Positions 23,501-38,500 of a stretch of 64,000 nucleotides of DNA are shown in pieces; position 1 is the first letter of the stretch, and the number at the start of each line of letters is the position of its first letter. The stretch comes from Glandiceps talaboti. Its lineage: Eukaryota; Hemichordata; Enteropneusta; Spengelidae. The translations under genes were made by a program, and so were the position numbers. Location: positions 15,446,296 through 15,510,295 of the forward strand of contig NC_135562.1 of assembly GCF_964340395.1 (NCBI RefSeq), given 5' to 3'. Below the pieces are notes generated by a model that ran no database searches, was not told the DNA's origin, and worked only from the letters and a program-made list of their open reading frames with translations.

Positions 23501-26500
23501 ATGTCTACAAAATTTGAAATGTCTGATACTCTTTGCATAAAATAGGCCCGAAAGTTACACTGCTAATTAAACAATAAAAGCATTTTATGTTAATATAGTA
23601 GTTTCAAACTCAGACCCTTGATTATTTAAAGATGTATATTTTGGTTAAATCAGCCTAGCGCCTTCTTAAGCCGTTATTGCTATGTAATAGTTAGTGACGC
23701 CGCAGACTTGTCCAATGCCTGCACGAGGGCGTTGTATACTACCAGTATTTTCATCCCTTGCCTGTGTTAAGAGACAGGCATAATTGTTTAATCTTGATGA
23801 CTTCTTTCACTTGACATTCTATGCAATGGTCCTCACATGTGATAACTTGATAAGTTAGTAGACTGTGTGATACGTCGATGTGTGAGGGCGCCCCATCACT
23901 GCTTACCTTACAGACTAGGGAAGTGTAGAGAGTTAATGAAGTTGAATTTATTTTATTTTTGCTTGACCTGACCGGTGTGCTATGGAAAGTAAATAATTGT
24001 ATGATATGACAGTTTAGCATGATATTTATGATTAAAGTGGCACAAGCTGAGTTTATAAGAATTTTATTCAAGTGAAATTATTTGATAAAACCACTTTCCA
24101 GACTAATATTAATGTCAATGCATGTCTTCTATAACATTACAATTGTCTTCTGGCATTGTTAGAACAGTTGATTCCATAGTAAAGAGACCCTGAACATTTT
24201 TTATACGTATCATAAATTACGTCATCGGATCGTTCAATGAGTTATATCTTAATACCAGGTTTGACTTCAGTTAATTGCAAGCAATGGTTAAGTATGCTTC
24301 AGTAAGTACAATAATGTGAGTACCTTTTAAATATGCAGTAAAAACTACACCGAAACACGTATAAACTCAGCTTGTGCCCCTTTAAAGTTTATTTATCCAT
24401 GTTTATCCTGACCAAATTTCCAATCTTTTCTTTAACACTATAAATATAATGCATGTATTTCTCTCTTTCCCACTAACTTATGTAAGCTTTTGTTTGTTTG
24501 TTTGTTAATTCTAAGCTATTGAGAGGAAGATTTCAATGCGGTCTACTAAAGAAGAGCTTATCAAGAAAGGTGTCTTGTCGCCTGGTGAGTTCTACCACCC
24601 CTCATCTATTCATAACCATCACCCCTTCCTATGAGTGGTATCTACCAAATATGGCCACCCTATATTAATAAGCAACCATATATTTTAATGTGTGATTACA
24701 TTAAAGTTTATGCCTGCCCCCCTTTAATTTGAAAAAAAGGAGGGCTCATGCATTTTAAAGCAAAGTGTTGGAATACTACATTTTCAAGGGATTTCATTTT
24801 CGCTGAAAAGAAAAATTGGTTGTTCTGCCCAGTGTCAATTGACTGATTTAGGAAGGTACACGTGGAGACGTTGAGTTAAAGAAGGCTTTGAGATTTTATT
24901 ACAACAGAAAAAAAAACACGCCAGCAAAATTAAATTCCTAATAAAAAATGTAGTATTTCACACATAGCGATGCAGAATGCCTTGATATGTTGGTAGTTTG
25001 GGATAAAAGGTCACATTTTTTACATTGGTTAAAATCGTTGGCAAGATTTGAACCATGACTGTGTCCAAGTCAACCCAGCCATAGATATGGGCACCTGGTA
25101 GGATCATATAGATTGATAGTGAAGGATTTCAGTGTTTTTGTTAAGAGCTGGTGATATCTAACTGAGTTCCCTGGTCATTTTATGGGGTTCTCTTTCCAAA
25201 AATTATAGTACATGTATTAGAAACTGTGTAGGTTTTACCAGATTTCTCCAGGGATCTCCAACCTTTCAAGCAAAAACACTTTGAGTTTGATTCTATGTGC
25301 ATGCCTGCAGCATACAGTGTAGAAAGTATAAGCCCATATTTTTGGTCTAAATGTGTACAACTTTGCGTGTGAGTGGTATGAGAAAAGGTAACGACCAGCT
25401 ATGGAATGAGTTCTTATATAACGGGATACAGATGTACTAGTCTAAGGGTACTGACCCAGGTGTAATCAGTCCAGGTGTACTGCCCCAGGTGTACTGCCCC
25501 AGGTGTACCAACCCAGGTGTATCAACCAAGATGTACTAGGTGTACACTTATATGATAGTCACACCATGTCAAGATATCTCGTAACTAAACATGTATTCCC
25601 AAATATTTTTCTTTGTCCAGCCAATACTAGTGATGCAAGGACAAAGTCATATTCTCAGAGGTGACCCTTTATGTCACAAGTATTTTTAGAAGAATGAAGA
25701 AAAATATTGCGGAATACCTTACATTTAGTTCTACCTGTGCAAGCGTAATTTATGAGAAATTTGGATGAGTAATAACGACTTTCAATGTGTTGATTAAAAT
25801 ATAATTTCAAACATGGCAGAACAGGTGATGTCGATATGTGCTGTCATGGCAAAGAATGAAAATGGTATAAACCCCATATTGTTTGTTCAAATGTGTTCAA
25901 CGTGGATTGCATATGGTATAATGATGTTTATTTGGGATTTATAAGAAATAAACACTTGTAAAAATTCAGTAAAATGTATATTTGCAATAATAATGAAATT
26001 TGTTGAAAAAGGGCTTACATGTACATATTTACTCCTTGCCGTCATAATGTCAAAAATATGTAGTTATGATAGATCTGTTTATATGTATTTTTAGAATGTG
26101 TCCTTGTCCTCAGAGTTGGTAATGACTGATACTCAGGTCTTGTACTGTCATTGAATGACCTCCAAATGACCTCAGAGGTCAGAGTTCAGAGGTCATGTCA
26201 TTAGTCAGTCACCATTGTGTTTTGTAGCTTACCAAAACACCAGATGTTAGTGACATGACTTGCAAAATGAAAGCTTTACCAATAAATAACTTGAAAGAAA
26301 TGTTTCTTCTCAAGGGAAAAAAAGCCAATAATTCATGTCAAATGCAGAGAAATGTTCATAGATGTGTTCATTTGTGATGTGTAATATTGAAGTGGCATGA
26401 ATGGTTTTGATGTGGAACTGAAAGTGATTGCTGTAGAAATGATGGATGGATACAAGAAACTAATTTAGTCAGTTCAAGATGCATTTTGAGTCAAATCTGA

Positions 26501-29500
26501 GTAGGCTTGTTATTTGAAGAAAAGTAAAAGTCAACTCAAGAACGATTACCCAAATAAAGGTGATAAAAGCAAGAAAAGAAATACTATATATTACTCCCCC
26601 CCCCCCCCCCAAAAAAAAAAAAAAATAATAATATGACTTAACAAAGTAGTAGTCCCCTTATTTGACATATGTGCCATCCTTGGGGGAGGTGGGAGGGGGG
26701 GGGGGTGTTCTAACCCTTTTGCCTGAAATGAATTTTTTCGAGTTGAGTCCAAAATGTGGTCCATTGTCCTTTACCAAATCATAACTGTGTCATTAATTGC
26801 ACCCAAGATGTTGCTTCATGAGGGAAAAAATACATGAGTGAAAACTACATTTTGCAATGCACAATATCCTTAGTATGGATCAACTACAAATGTATTTGGG
26901 TTTAAACTTTTATCTCCAAAAATCCTAGCTGTAATGGTCCAAAATAGGGTCTAGGGTTGGCAGTATCCTCCATACATCTCTACCAGAACTGGCCGGCCAT
27001 TGCTACCCTCCTGTCTCTGGAATTGCAACAACTTAATTGGCCATATGGAGGAGAATTGGGTACTTATTTTGAGTTTATCATGGCTTCCTACTTGAAAAAT
27101 CAATGTGAAACAACATTGACCAAGACTGTGTTGTAATTGAATACATTACAAAAAGCTAAAACATGTGTAAAAAAGGTTTGTTATTGTATGTACAATAACA
27201 AACATTTTACATATTTATTAGTTTTTTGCAGTTTATAAAGTTACAAATACAGACTTTGCATATGTTGTTTCACGTTGATTTTTCAAGTAGGAAGCCATGA
27301 TAAATTCAAAATAAGTACCCAATTCTCATCCATATGGCCACTTTAATACGAACACATTCTCAAGTCAAATATAAAAATAAGATTGCGAAAATATTAATTT
27401 CAGTTTAATAGAGCTATCAGGGTTTTAAGTTTTCATTTTTGAAACAATATTGCAATGTCAAAAGGGATAACCACTGTGTGAAAGGAAGTAGAACAGAGGC
27501 TGGTGTCAGTGACTTGAGTGTATGGTATCAGTAATCTATATAACGTCAAACTACAGGGTTGAGTATTAGATGTACAAAGGTTACGGTGATGTCATGTATC
27601 AGTAGTCCCTTCACTACTTCGTGACCTTGAAAAGTCAAGCTGTTTTTCCTGAGTTTAGTGTAAGCTTTGAAAACATTTACCAAATCGTGTTGTGTTTATC
27701 GTTGTTTTAATCCCAACTTCCTAATGTTCAAGATACTGTAATGAGTAAATTAATCGCAGAAATATTCAGGAAGTGCATGGAAAACATGTAAAGGTCGATG
27801 GGAAATGAGGACGTTGTGAGATAGGAGTGACACCCCCTGGGGAAGTGATTCTGTCAGGCGCAGGGCTGGCACTTTGTTTGGATGATATTTGAGCAGCTTA
27901 GCAGGATATGTTAAACACCCCCTGCTGCAGGCAATCTGTCTATAAATGCTCTTCACTCTGTGCACTGAATGTCATAAGAGAGAACTCATATCGTCACCGA
28001 GTCTGAAAAACAAAACAAAGACTCAGTACGGCAGGAGAAAAAAAAATCTGGATTTATATTCAGAGCTTCATCTTGTTGCGTTTGATATATTTCACATGGA
28101 GAGGAACAAGGACTCGGAATAGCTGTGTCATTTTCTTGTAAGTTGTGTTTTTTTTACTATCTTGTTTGAACTTAAAGATGGAATGCATGGAAGCCGTGTT
28201 ATCGTGTCGATGTCGTGGCACTTGAATGGGTTTCTGTTTTTATCAACACTGTTCAGTGAAAACCCCCTGAGAATCAAAATCAAATGTATCCTGTATATAT
28301 ATACCCCCATTCAGCAGTGTTGACATTTACAATGATTCTACCCGTTAATTTCGGATTTTCTCGGTAGATATTATCATCCAACATTATTGCCCTTTCTGTC
28401 AAATCAGACCCTAATTCACAATTTTCTTTTGAAGCATCTAATGTTTCATTCTCTGTCAATTTATAAATCTTTCAAAAGATGTTGAAAACGATGTATTTCT
28501 ATGGCATGCATTTCAATAGAAATAATTATACCAAATTATATCAAATTATTTCATATATTTACAAAACCTCTAAAAAATTAATTAATTTTTTTGTTGTCAT
28601 AAATTCTTTTGTTTTGAATATATTCAAGCCCAATTTCATAATAACAAACGTGATGGGTTGAATGTTTGTTGTTTTTTTGGGTTTTTTTTATAAATTTTAT
28701 TGAGTAACCATCATTTAATTTCACTGTCTTAATGTGTTTTATTTTGAATACATTCAAACTGAAATTTACAGACATGAGTCGAAAGGATGCAGGTTTCATT
28801 TTACTATTTTTGAAAATTGTCAAATTATCTGTATGCATTGACTAACCTTCTCTTGACTTTGAACTCATGATAAATTGTGTTGTGAATATATCCAAACCTA
28901 AATTTTCAGACTAGAAATGAAATGATGTAGGTTTGTTTTACTTCTGGAAATTGTCGATTATACAATACCTTACAATACAATACAATACAATACAATACAA
29001 TACAATACAATACAATATATATCCCAACGTGGGCAATTCTAATTTTGAAAATATTCAAAATTTAAATTTATATATCTGTATGTATTGGATAATCTGGCTT
29101 CATTTGACTTTGTATTCGTGACAAGTTATATTTTGAATATATATATTTTAAACCTAAATTTAAAGATAAAAATAAAAGGTCACAGGTTTTATTTATTCTT
29201 TTGAAACCATCCAAATATGTAATTTTATGTATTGAAGGATGACATCTTCAATTGACTGTCTGTCAATGTGTTAAATTCTGAATTAGTGCGGATACCAACA
29301 TGGTATCTAATCATCTCTAGTTCTAACCTCGAGATCTTAGGATTCAATGAAGGATAGCATAGACTTATTTTGAATGTTTTATTAAAATTGTTATTTTGAA
29401 ACCCATCAAAATATGTAACTGTATGCATTGAATGATAATCTTCTTCAACTTCAATTGACTTTAAATTAGTAATCTGAATGTGTTATATTTTTAGTATATT

Positions 29501-32500
29501 CAAAACTAAATTCACATACAAAAAATAAAAGATTAAATTTCTTAAATTGGGATTTTGAAACCCATCAAAACATGCAACAAATTACGTTAATTCTAATCGT
29601 CTTCAAATTCAATTGACTTTTATGTTATTAGTCTTAATATGTTATATTTTTATTATATTCAAACCTAAATTCATGTACAAGAAATGAAAGCGTGAGTGTT
29701 TTATTAAAAAACACATCAAAATATGTAACTGTATATATTGAAAAATAACCCTTGAGTTAATATTGTCCTTAGTAATTATAATATAAATATAACCAAACCA
29801 GAATTCATAATTGTTATTGTGTAATGTTATTATTTTCAAAACTGTCGTATTAAATATATATTTTTACATGTGTGTAAAATGATATGTATCTTGGCTCTCA
29901 ATTTTGTAATACTTTACATTGAGTATACTGTGTAGTCATATTACGTGCCTGTTAGATACAAATAACAATTTCTACCAACAGTCCAAAATTTTCGCTGACT
30001 TATGCCATAATCAAGGTTAGCCTATCTGTAGACTTGAACGACTATCACTACTGAAGTATTCCGCTAACCTAACCGACATTCTGATTTTTTGAATTTTCAT
30101 TATCGTTCCAAAAATCGAAATATCAGTTAGGATAGCAGAATAGTGTAGTAGCGGTAGTCATTCAATCTACAGGTACAGGTAGGCTAGGTCAGGGATGGAA
30201 TTCGCTTCCAGAAATATCTAACTCTGTTAGAAGAAATTTTCATTTATAACGATGAACCCAGAGTCCTTGAACATTTATTCCTATGCCTTTTAGCTGTTCT
30301 TTATCGTTTTGAAATATCTGTGAAAGCGTAGATGTAGATGTGTTAACAGACCGTGAAATTGATAAAAAAAATTTATGTGATATGTTTATTATCATGCCCA
30401 GTGAATATTGTCACACTCAGTTCACTAACACTTACACTGTATGATCGTTTATTTATTGTCATAAATTTTCAAAACCTGTGTCAAAACATGGTAACCATGG
30501 CTACAGTATATATATTCACCTTAATTTGATTTTAATATCTTGACTTTTTAGTGTTGTCAAGTGAAGTGTGTAATAAGGAGTGTTGTGGTCGTTATTTACA
30601 AAATATTTTGAAATGTGATGTGGTTGTTGAATATTATACATAGCATAATTCATGTATTTATATAAAAATCTTAACTTGAGATTAATAACAATATCGACCT
30701 TTCAGTGTAGTCAAGTAAAATGTATAATATTGTGTTTGTTATTTACAAAATATTTTGAAATGTAATGTGGTTGTTGAGTATAATACATAGCATAATTCAT
30801 GTATTTATATAAAAATCTTCACTTGAGATTAATAACAATATCGACCTTTCAGTGTAGTCAAGTAAAAAGTATAATATTGTGTTCGTTATTTACAAAATAT
30901 TTTGAAATGTAATGGGGTTGTTGGATATAGTTTATAGTATAATACATATTTCATGTATTCATGTACAAACCTTACATTAAGATTGAAATTACTATATTGA
31001 ATTTTCAGCGTTGTCATTCCAATTGTATGATACAACAATCAGAGATGTTTGTTAAGGCTGCACTCACTGTAACTTGAGTATTTTTCTTTTTATCAGAAAA
31101 CCAATATATTTACTGAAAATTGTTAAAATACCGATATAATTAGACATTGCACACTGTCAATTAGATGTCTATATTATTGATAAATAGTGTAGTAATAACT
31201 TGAACTTTTGATTCATTTTGGGTGCGGACCCTAAAATCAATTAAATTGAATATATTGCACTATACCATCCATGTGTATATCTACACAAAAACAGTTATGT
31301 ACACAAAAACGTATATATGTATAACTACACAAAAACATTTATCTACACAAACAATGTTTACCAACAGGTAATTCATTACTCTGTAGGGTTACAATTAATT
31401 CATTATATCTAACAAACGTTTCAACAAAAAACTTTCAAGTGTCAGTTAGTACAGCTTCAATTCATTATTTACAGACTATAAAACAGTATTTAATATAGAA
31501 GGTATCCTAATTTTCACTTTTGAATGATCCTAATTCTAAATTCACAAGAATTTTTTTTTGTTGATTTTTGAAACTCGGAGTACTGCCAGTTTGCAATTGC
31601 TTTTTGCATCTGAAAACATAATGGTGTATTCAGATCTGGCGAGTCAAATATTGCTGGTTAGATTTTTAATAATCAAAGTGTGTTCTATTTTTGTCAGGTA
31701 GTTCAGCTCTTAGCAATTTATCATGGGTTGTAGACGTATGGATTATTGGATCACTTGTTATGTTTTGAGCTTAGTGGGAGGATTTTGTAATGAAATTGGA
31801 ATTTTTAGTTCAAATTATGAAAATGATTGGCAGTATTTTCCCATTTAAACACAGATATATTGATAACTGCATGGATAGCCATTCAATAACGTTTCATTAG
31901 TATCACATTTTTAAAAAAGAGGTAACACTGACAGGAGAAAGATGAGATCTTTGTGTTCTGTGTCACTTCTTGAATGAAACGTATGCATTGCTTGTTTTGC
32001 AACTTGCAAGGAATGCAATTTTTAGGTGTCATATTGTAAAATGCATTAGAAATTTCTTTGAAATTTAGCAGAATTCTCCAATGTGTTACAGAAATAATGA
32101 CGAAATGCTGATAAATTAAACCATAAATTTGAAGCATAAATTCCCAAAGAATTGTTTAAACGATAAATCGTGATAGAAATTAATTTTTTGTTGTTGAAAT
32201 ATTTGCATTTTTTCCCTGAAATTAAATATGCATGCATAAGACTATCAAATTACAGGTCTCCCTTCTGATGTTGTTAGACAAAACTAGATTTGACCAGATT
32301 TGACTTGTTTCTGTTAACCAGGGTTCTAAAAAAACCTACACAGACTCACTGGTATTGAATAAATTACTGCTGTCGAACTGTAAGGTGGAATATGGTACAG
32401 AATAGAAATTGCCTAGTAAAAGATGTTAAATGTCAACAACATGTGTTCTTATACCCTCCAGTTATATAGTATATACACCCAGTCACAATTTTAAAAGACG

Positions 32501-35500
32501 TATTAAGTTACATTTCTTTGAGAATTTATCCGGTCACTTGCATACTAGGTCATTTGAGGTCAAAGGTCAAATGTTTCGGGTGGAGGTGAATTCCAAGGTT
32601 ATATTTGAAAGTCGAAATTTGACAAAAACAAAAATTGTTTTTGACAAATAACAGTCTAAGTACTTTAACAACCATGACCTTAGATGTTAATTAATTATTT
32701 GTGCCTGTAAGCCAGCGAGATGTCAGGTTGTTTTTTTTATTTTTAGATCCGCTGTCCTACGTCAATTGTTTTTCTAAGGCTCATTGTGGCACTTGACTCA
32801 AGCATCATATTTATCACTGTTGACCCATTTAACCTTTAGGAAATCTTATCTTTGACATGCAGTCATTTTGTAGAAAAAAATTGAACTAGAAAAAGAGTTG
32901 TCCAATATTTAATGACTTAATTTTGGTTGACAACCATTCACATTACCCATAATGCCTTCTTGCTTGGTGCAGAGAACTTAAAGACTTCTAAGTGAGCTAG
33001 GGAGTTTCAGTTAAGCAGAGGACTTATGACTTATAAGTGAGCTAGGGGGTTATAGTTAAGGTTATCTGAGTGCAGAGTCATCATTATACCTCCTAGCACA
33101 CAGGAATAAAATGTTTTGGAAGTTCTTAGATAGAAGTCTTTGGTTTTCAAAAAGCTCTTGGGAATTGTCTAATTATTCCTTGAAAGTCATGAATATAAAA
33201 AATGTTGGAAACAATTTTCTTCGTTGCACAAGTAAATTTTGTTACCAAACAGTAGACTTTTAATGAGTCGTACCATGTATTTATACCATACACAAACCAA
33301 GTTATTGTTTTGAACAGAAAATATGGGTTGTATAGCTTGTTTGTTCTACATTACGACAAACCATGTGTTTAACATCACTGGTTCTATGGTAACCTTGCAT
33401 AGAATCCAGTCCTGGGGAATTTCGCTCACTCTTTTCCTCTCCCATGCCTGCCATTTTCACTAATAGCTGTTTATTCAAACGTGAAATTAGTTTATGCAGG
33501 GACAATTTAATATGGTAATTATGTTTGTATCATACAGCTCAGCCATCGGAGTTGGTTCTAATCACGTGTTGACGCTATAGACATTGTCACATCATCATAG
33601 TGAGAAAAGTTTCAAACCCAATACGAATTAGTGCCTAATTTCTGGCTGAAGCACCTTTAAAGTAAATAACTGGTAATGCAATGCTAGATGTGGTAGGGGG
33701 AAAACAGAACAAAATCCTTGTATGACTGGATTCTTGACTTGTGGTGACAGAAATATGAGTCAAATGGTTTAAAATCATTGTTACTTTTATTAATTTTCAA
33801 TAGAGTGAGTTTGTGTAAATATAATTGTAATATTTCCAATATGTTCCTTCATTTAAATTTTAGCCAGAAAATATTCATGAAGGGTATTGCCACGACATCT
33901 TTGACTCGTAGTGACAAGACCCCTTAGGTCACTTATATTGTCCCTGCCCAAATGAAGAAGATATTCGGGAATAATATATAAAGGCATGACATTGAGAAGC
34001 GTATGTTCTGATATATGATATATCTAAAGAATTAGGTTGATTGGTTGCCTTCATTCTGAAAAGTGACAGAGTACACTTGTTCTACAAATTAGGTCTGTAA
34101 ACAACATTCTCAGATTGTTATTTGGAGTAATCGATTTTTCTGATCAGTTGATGTCTTGTTTTCAATCAGTCTTGGTACTAATGTACGTATTTAATATCAG
34201 TCATTGTCCTAGATAAAAATCATGGTCAGATAAGATGTCCTTAGTCAAAAGTAGTTGATAAAAAAGCTGACTTTTTGGGATTAACCATTCGCCCAGAACT
34301 TAGTACTCAAAAGTTTTGAAAGTAAGTGGGAAAGTATAGTTTTGTCCCAAACTTTATCTATTCAAAACTGTTTCAAACTGAATCTTTTTAGTTAAATTGG
34401 TTCGAAACAAATTTTTGTCCCCGGGAGCAAACAGCTGTGTATTTTATTCGATTTTCTTTTGTGTCAGTTTCAAAATTCAAAATTGTACGTAGAGACAGGG
34501 CTAGGTAGTATGAACTATAATAGTTTTGAAAAAAAGTATTTAAAAAAAGTATAACTATAAAAGATTAATAAACTTGATAATAATTGAAAGCATCACAACT
34601 AATATGACTGAACCCAATGACGAGTGCTGGCAAGTGTGGCATACTCAGGGCTTTTGCAGGAGTGCTTGCAGCGTTCTCTGTGGCAGTACGCTTGTGAAAG
34701 TGCAGCAGCAGAAAACACTGCATGCATGAGTACATATACCCCTGAATACCCACACTGGCACTAACACCACATGGGGTTCTGTTATTATTACATATATATG
34801 ACATGTTCATTTGAAACAACAAATTTTTGTAAAAATGACACTATGTGATCATGCGATTTGATGTTTACCGAAAAATCGTGTTCTCAGGTATGCAATAATG
34901 TTTTCGGTATTGCACTGCAGTAAAAGAGTATATGCGCACACACCAGCGCAAGTAATCTCTGGTACATATAAAATAATATGACAGTTCTTTACATATCAGT
35001 ATACATTCTCAGTATTGATCAGAAATTGACTTTTATTTAGGATAACGCATTTGCAGTATAATAACTTGTGATGTGTCTGTGGTCAATGCACTGTGTATCA
35101 TTACTTACATATCCCGTAGATGTTAGTAATAATATTTTGGTATGACACACTGACTAAATTTCATTTGTTTTCAAACAAACTATGTCTGCGACTTCTGTAA
35201 TATGTACCTGTGTGGGTGTGTATAATAATATAAACTATTTTACACATTTGTAGCTGTCTGTGACAATATGCCGGGTGACACAGTAAAATCCAAACAACGT
35301 TTAGTTTTCTGTATAACTTTATGCATTTTCTTGGTCTGTGACTTCGGTAGTATGTACCAGTGTGGGTGTACATATTTTTATTTATACATTCATGGCTGTC
35401 AGTGACAATATTTGGTATGATAAACTAGGCTTCAAAGAGCATTTGTTTTCAGTCTGCGTCTATGACTTCTGTACTATGTATACAGTGTGGGTGTAACCAC

Positions 35501-38500
35501 ATTTAACATCTGTAGCTGGTTTTGTAACAGCATTGTTTTCGATCCAACTGCGTTTATGACTTCTGTAGTATGTAACAGTGTGGGTGTATATATTTATACT
35601 TCCGTTTGTTGTCAGTGACAATATTTGATGCGACACTTAGTAAATTTCAAAGCACATATGTTTTCAATCTAAAACTTACTAGTGTGTGTGTTCATGTGAC
35701 TTTTGTAGTATGTACCGGTGTGGGTGTATATATATATATTTATATATCCGTTGTTGTCAATGACAATTATCAGTGTGACACTGACTAAACTTCAGAATTT
35801 TAATTGCCTGTAGCTGCTATCTGTGTTCAAGGACTACTATTTTCCTCAATTAGTCAAAAATAAACAGGATGAATTAGGTACAGGAATGATTGGGGGAATC
35901 ATTCAAGTGTGAATATAATTCTCTGGAGGTCAATGTCTTACCGTTTGTAGAGTTCATTCTCTGTATGACTACAGGTTTCATTCTTCAATATCTCTAACTT
36001 ACTGTGAAGTGTGCTATTTTTTTAGCTGAACAAAGAAAAATATTGTGGAAAATTTATAATAGTGTCAGTTTTTGTCCGGCTTTATAGTATATTGTGTCTG
36101 TTATGTATTTTATTTTATCGTTCTTTTTACCCTTTGTGTGATATTTCTATGAGAGGACCACAGTGGAAATAAGTTGTTAAAACTTGTTTGTGTCATCCTC
36201 GGTACAGGTATTCAGTGATGTATCTGTTTTGAATTTTTCCTGCGAGTGTGATAGTTGTATATCCGTTTTAGTTTGTGGTTTTCAGAATATTTTTTGGCCT
36301 CAGGAAAATCAAATCAAATCAATAATAATAATCATGCAAATTTTTACAATGCACCGTTTCTCTGAGCGCTCAAGGTCTTCATAATTGTTACCACTGCCAC
36401 AGATCTATAGCGACACAAACCCCATTACTTCCTCAACTCCCTGGGGAGCATACAATCCATAAGCACATAGGATTAAAGCATTCACATTGCAACCACTATC
36501 CTACCAGGTCCCTAGTTATACAGCTGGGTTGACTGAGGCACAGTCGTGGTTCAAATCTTGCCCAAGGACTTTATAGCCACATCAGAAACAAACGGCAGTG
36601 GTGGGGCTTGAACCTGCAACTTGCAGATCACTAACCATTCACCCATCATGACTTCACAAGTACATGTATTCTAACAGTTCGTTTCTTGAATTTTTTCAGA
36701 TGCATATGAAGACGCTAATAATATACCTCCTGGGTCTATAAAGGGTTTGTTATCAGACCATTCCACGGAACCGGTAGAGAGTACTGCCAATAGTATTACA
36801 TCAACACCATCATCATCATCATCGTCGTCAAGTACGACCACCACAACAACCACAACCGTTCACATTACTAGTCCACCTCCACTTCCTCAAAAGAAAGGTA
36901 TGTAGTTCAATATCATCTACTTTTTTGTTTTGCACTAAACTTGAGAACATGTGCAAGAATTCACGAGACACACATGTTCATGAGTTTTGACGTAAGGCCA
37001 CATACGTCGTAACACTGATCAACTGGATTTTGATTCGCTTGGTGGTGACATGATCGTAAAGATGAATGATACAATTTTTATGCCCCCTCATCCCTGTTCA
37101 TATTTTTGCCCCCTTGTCTTCTGATGTGAACAGTGAATGTAAATGTTAGAAGGCTCTTGCAAATAGATGTGTCTTGATATCCTTCTTGAATTTATCAAGA
37201 GTAGGTGATGAATATATTTCAAGGGGTGTGCACATCATGGAGTTCTGGTGTTGTTAATTTTTTTTCGTGTTTGTTGAAAAACTGTAGTATAGTCTTTCTC
37301 TTAAAAAACCTGCTGTAAAAATAATTAATATTTGTTTCTAAATCTGGCTGTTTTGTTCATCTTTTTTAATGTCAAAGGTCAAAGGTTGTGACCTCACCAT
37401 TTATAAATCTCCAAGGTCATTATACTCTATGTTGCAGGTATTCCATTGCCTGCACTGTAGAATAAGCATGACTAATGAGATAAAAACTGTGGCTATGTTT
37501 GTAATCACAGTATGATAGCACTCAGTGACAAGATTGTTGTCGTTCTAGAAATGAAGAATGGCCAAGTTGTTAAATGTCTTAAGACTGGTAGATTTGTCGT
37601 TGGTACTGCCATTTGCTTTTAATGAGCGGTTTGATTAATGTACAGAATTTTTAAATTTTACACAACAAGAAATTTGTCTCTCAATGAATGGTGTATAATA
37701 AATGGAAATTTTAGTCATGTCGTACAGTAAACTATATTTTTGCTACTTGAAAATTTTTCAATTTTATAGTCTTCAGCTAGTTCTCAAAGACTAATTTTTA
37801 CTAATTACCAGACGGGTATAAATTGTGTTGATGTACAAGAAAGTATTTTAGTCATGACTTATTCTTGCGTTTTTGTTTTCCTGAGATAAGCGAAAATAAG
37901 TCTCTGAAAATTTCTAAGTTTACAGAATACAGGATTCAAACTCAATTTTGCTGTTTTGTTGCCAATTGTCGGTACCTGTAATAGCATTTTACCTTGTGCT
38001 AGAGGGTCAAAATAGAACAAGAAGTTCGACTTATTCTCGGTACCTGCAATAGCATTTTACCTCATGCTAGAGGGTCAAAATAGATCAAGAAGTTCAACTT
38101 ATTCTCGGTACCTGTAATAGCATTTTACGTCATGCTAGAGGGTCAAAATAGAACAAGAAGGTTGACTTATTCTCATGTGTGTAGCACGTGCAGTGCTAGT
38201 GCCATAGAAGTTATAGTGTTAACCAAGAAATTGAATAGTCGTTATTTTTACAAACCAAAGTGGTAGAATTCCGTTCCAGGTACTGCGAATTTGGGTTGAT
38301 ATTTTTGCAAGTGGACTTTTTTGGAAGTTTTTCGACAATGATGTTTGGTGACCATTTTTATCGTAATATTAGAAATTAGGTGTTTACAGAAAAAATCTGA
38401 TAATTCTTGATTACATTCAGAATTAGATTAGAAATTGAAGAATTCAAGGAGAGAAATGTTGTCGGTCAGAAAGTATTAAATTTGACTTTTGAGAAGTGAT

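Larger units (their letters stand above)
24585..36699. other. 12.1-kb PHACTR intron
   Basis: Joins the N-terminal RPEL exon to the Ser/Thr linker exon. Besides elements listed separately it holds GGTGTACY repeats at 25455-25545 and a small duplication (AAGTGAGCTAGGG) at 32988-33062. 33300-33400 resembles 41370-41440 in the opposite orientation (shared ATATTTTCTGTTCAAA). Additional phase-1 cassette exons are possible but none is recognised. Confidence 0.6.

Noticed and set aside
36600-36650. tRNA gene on the minus strand
   Set aside because: A- and B-box sequences are present, but no acceptor stem can be formed and the SINE body follows directly.
36671-36853. Minus-strand frame with Val and Asp runs
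   Set aside because: Antisense of the PHACTR Ser/Thr linker exon; the sense strand has splice sites and joins in phase.
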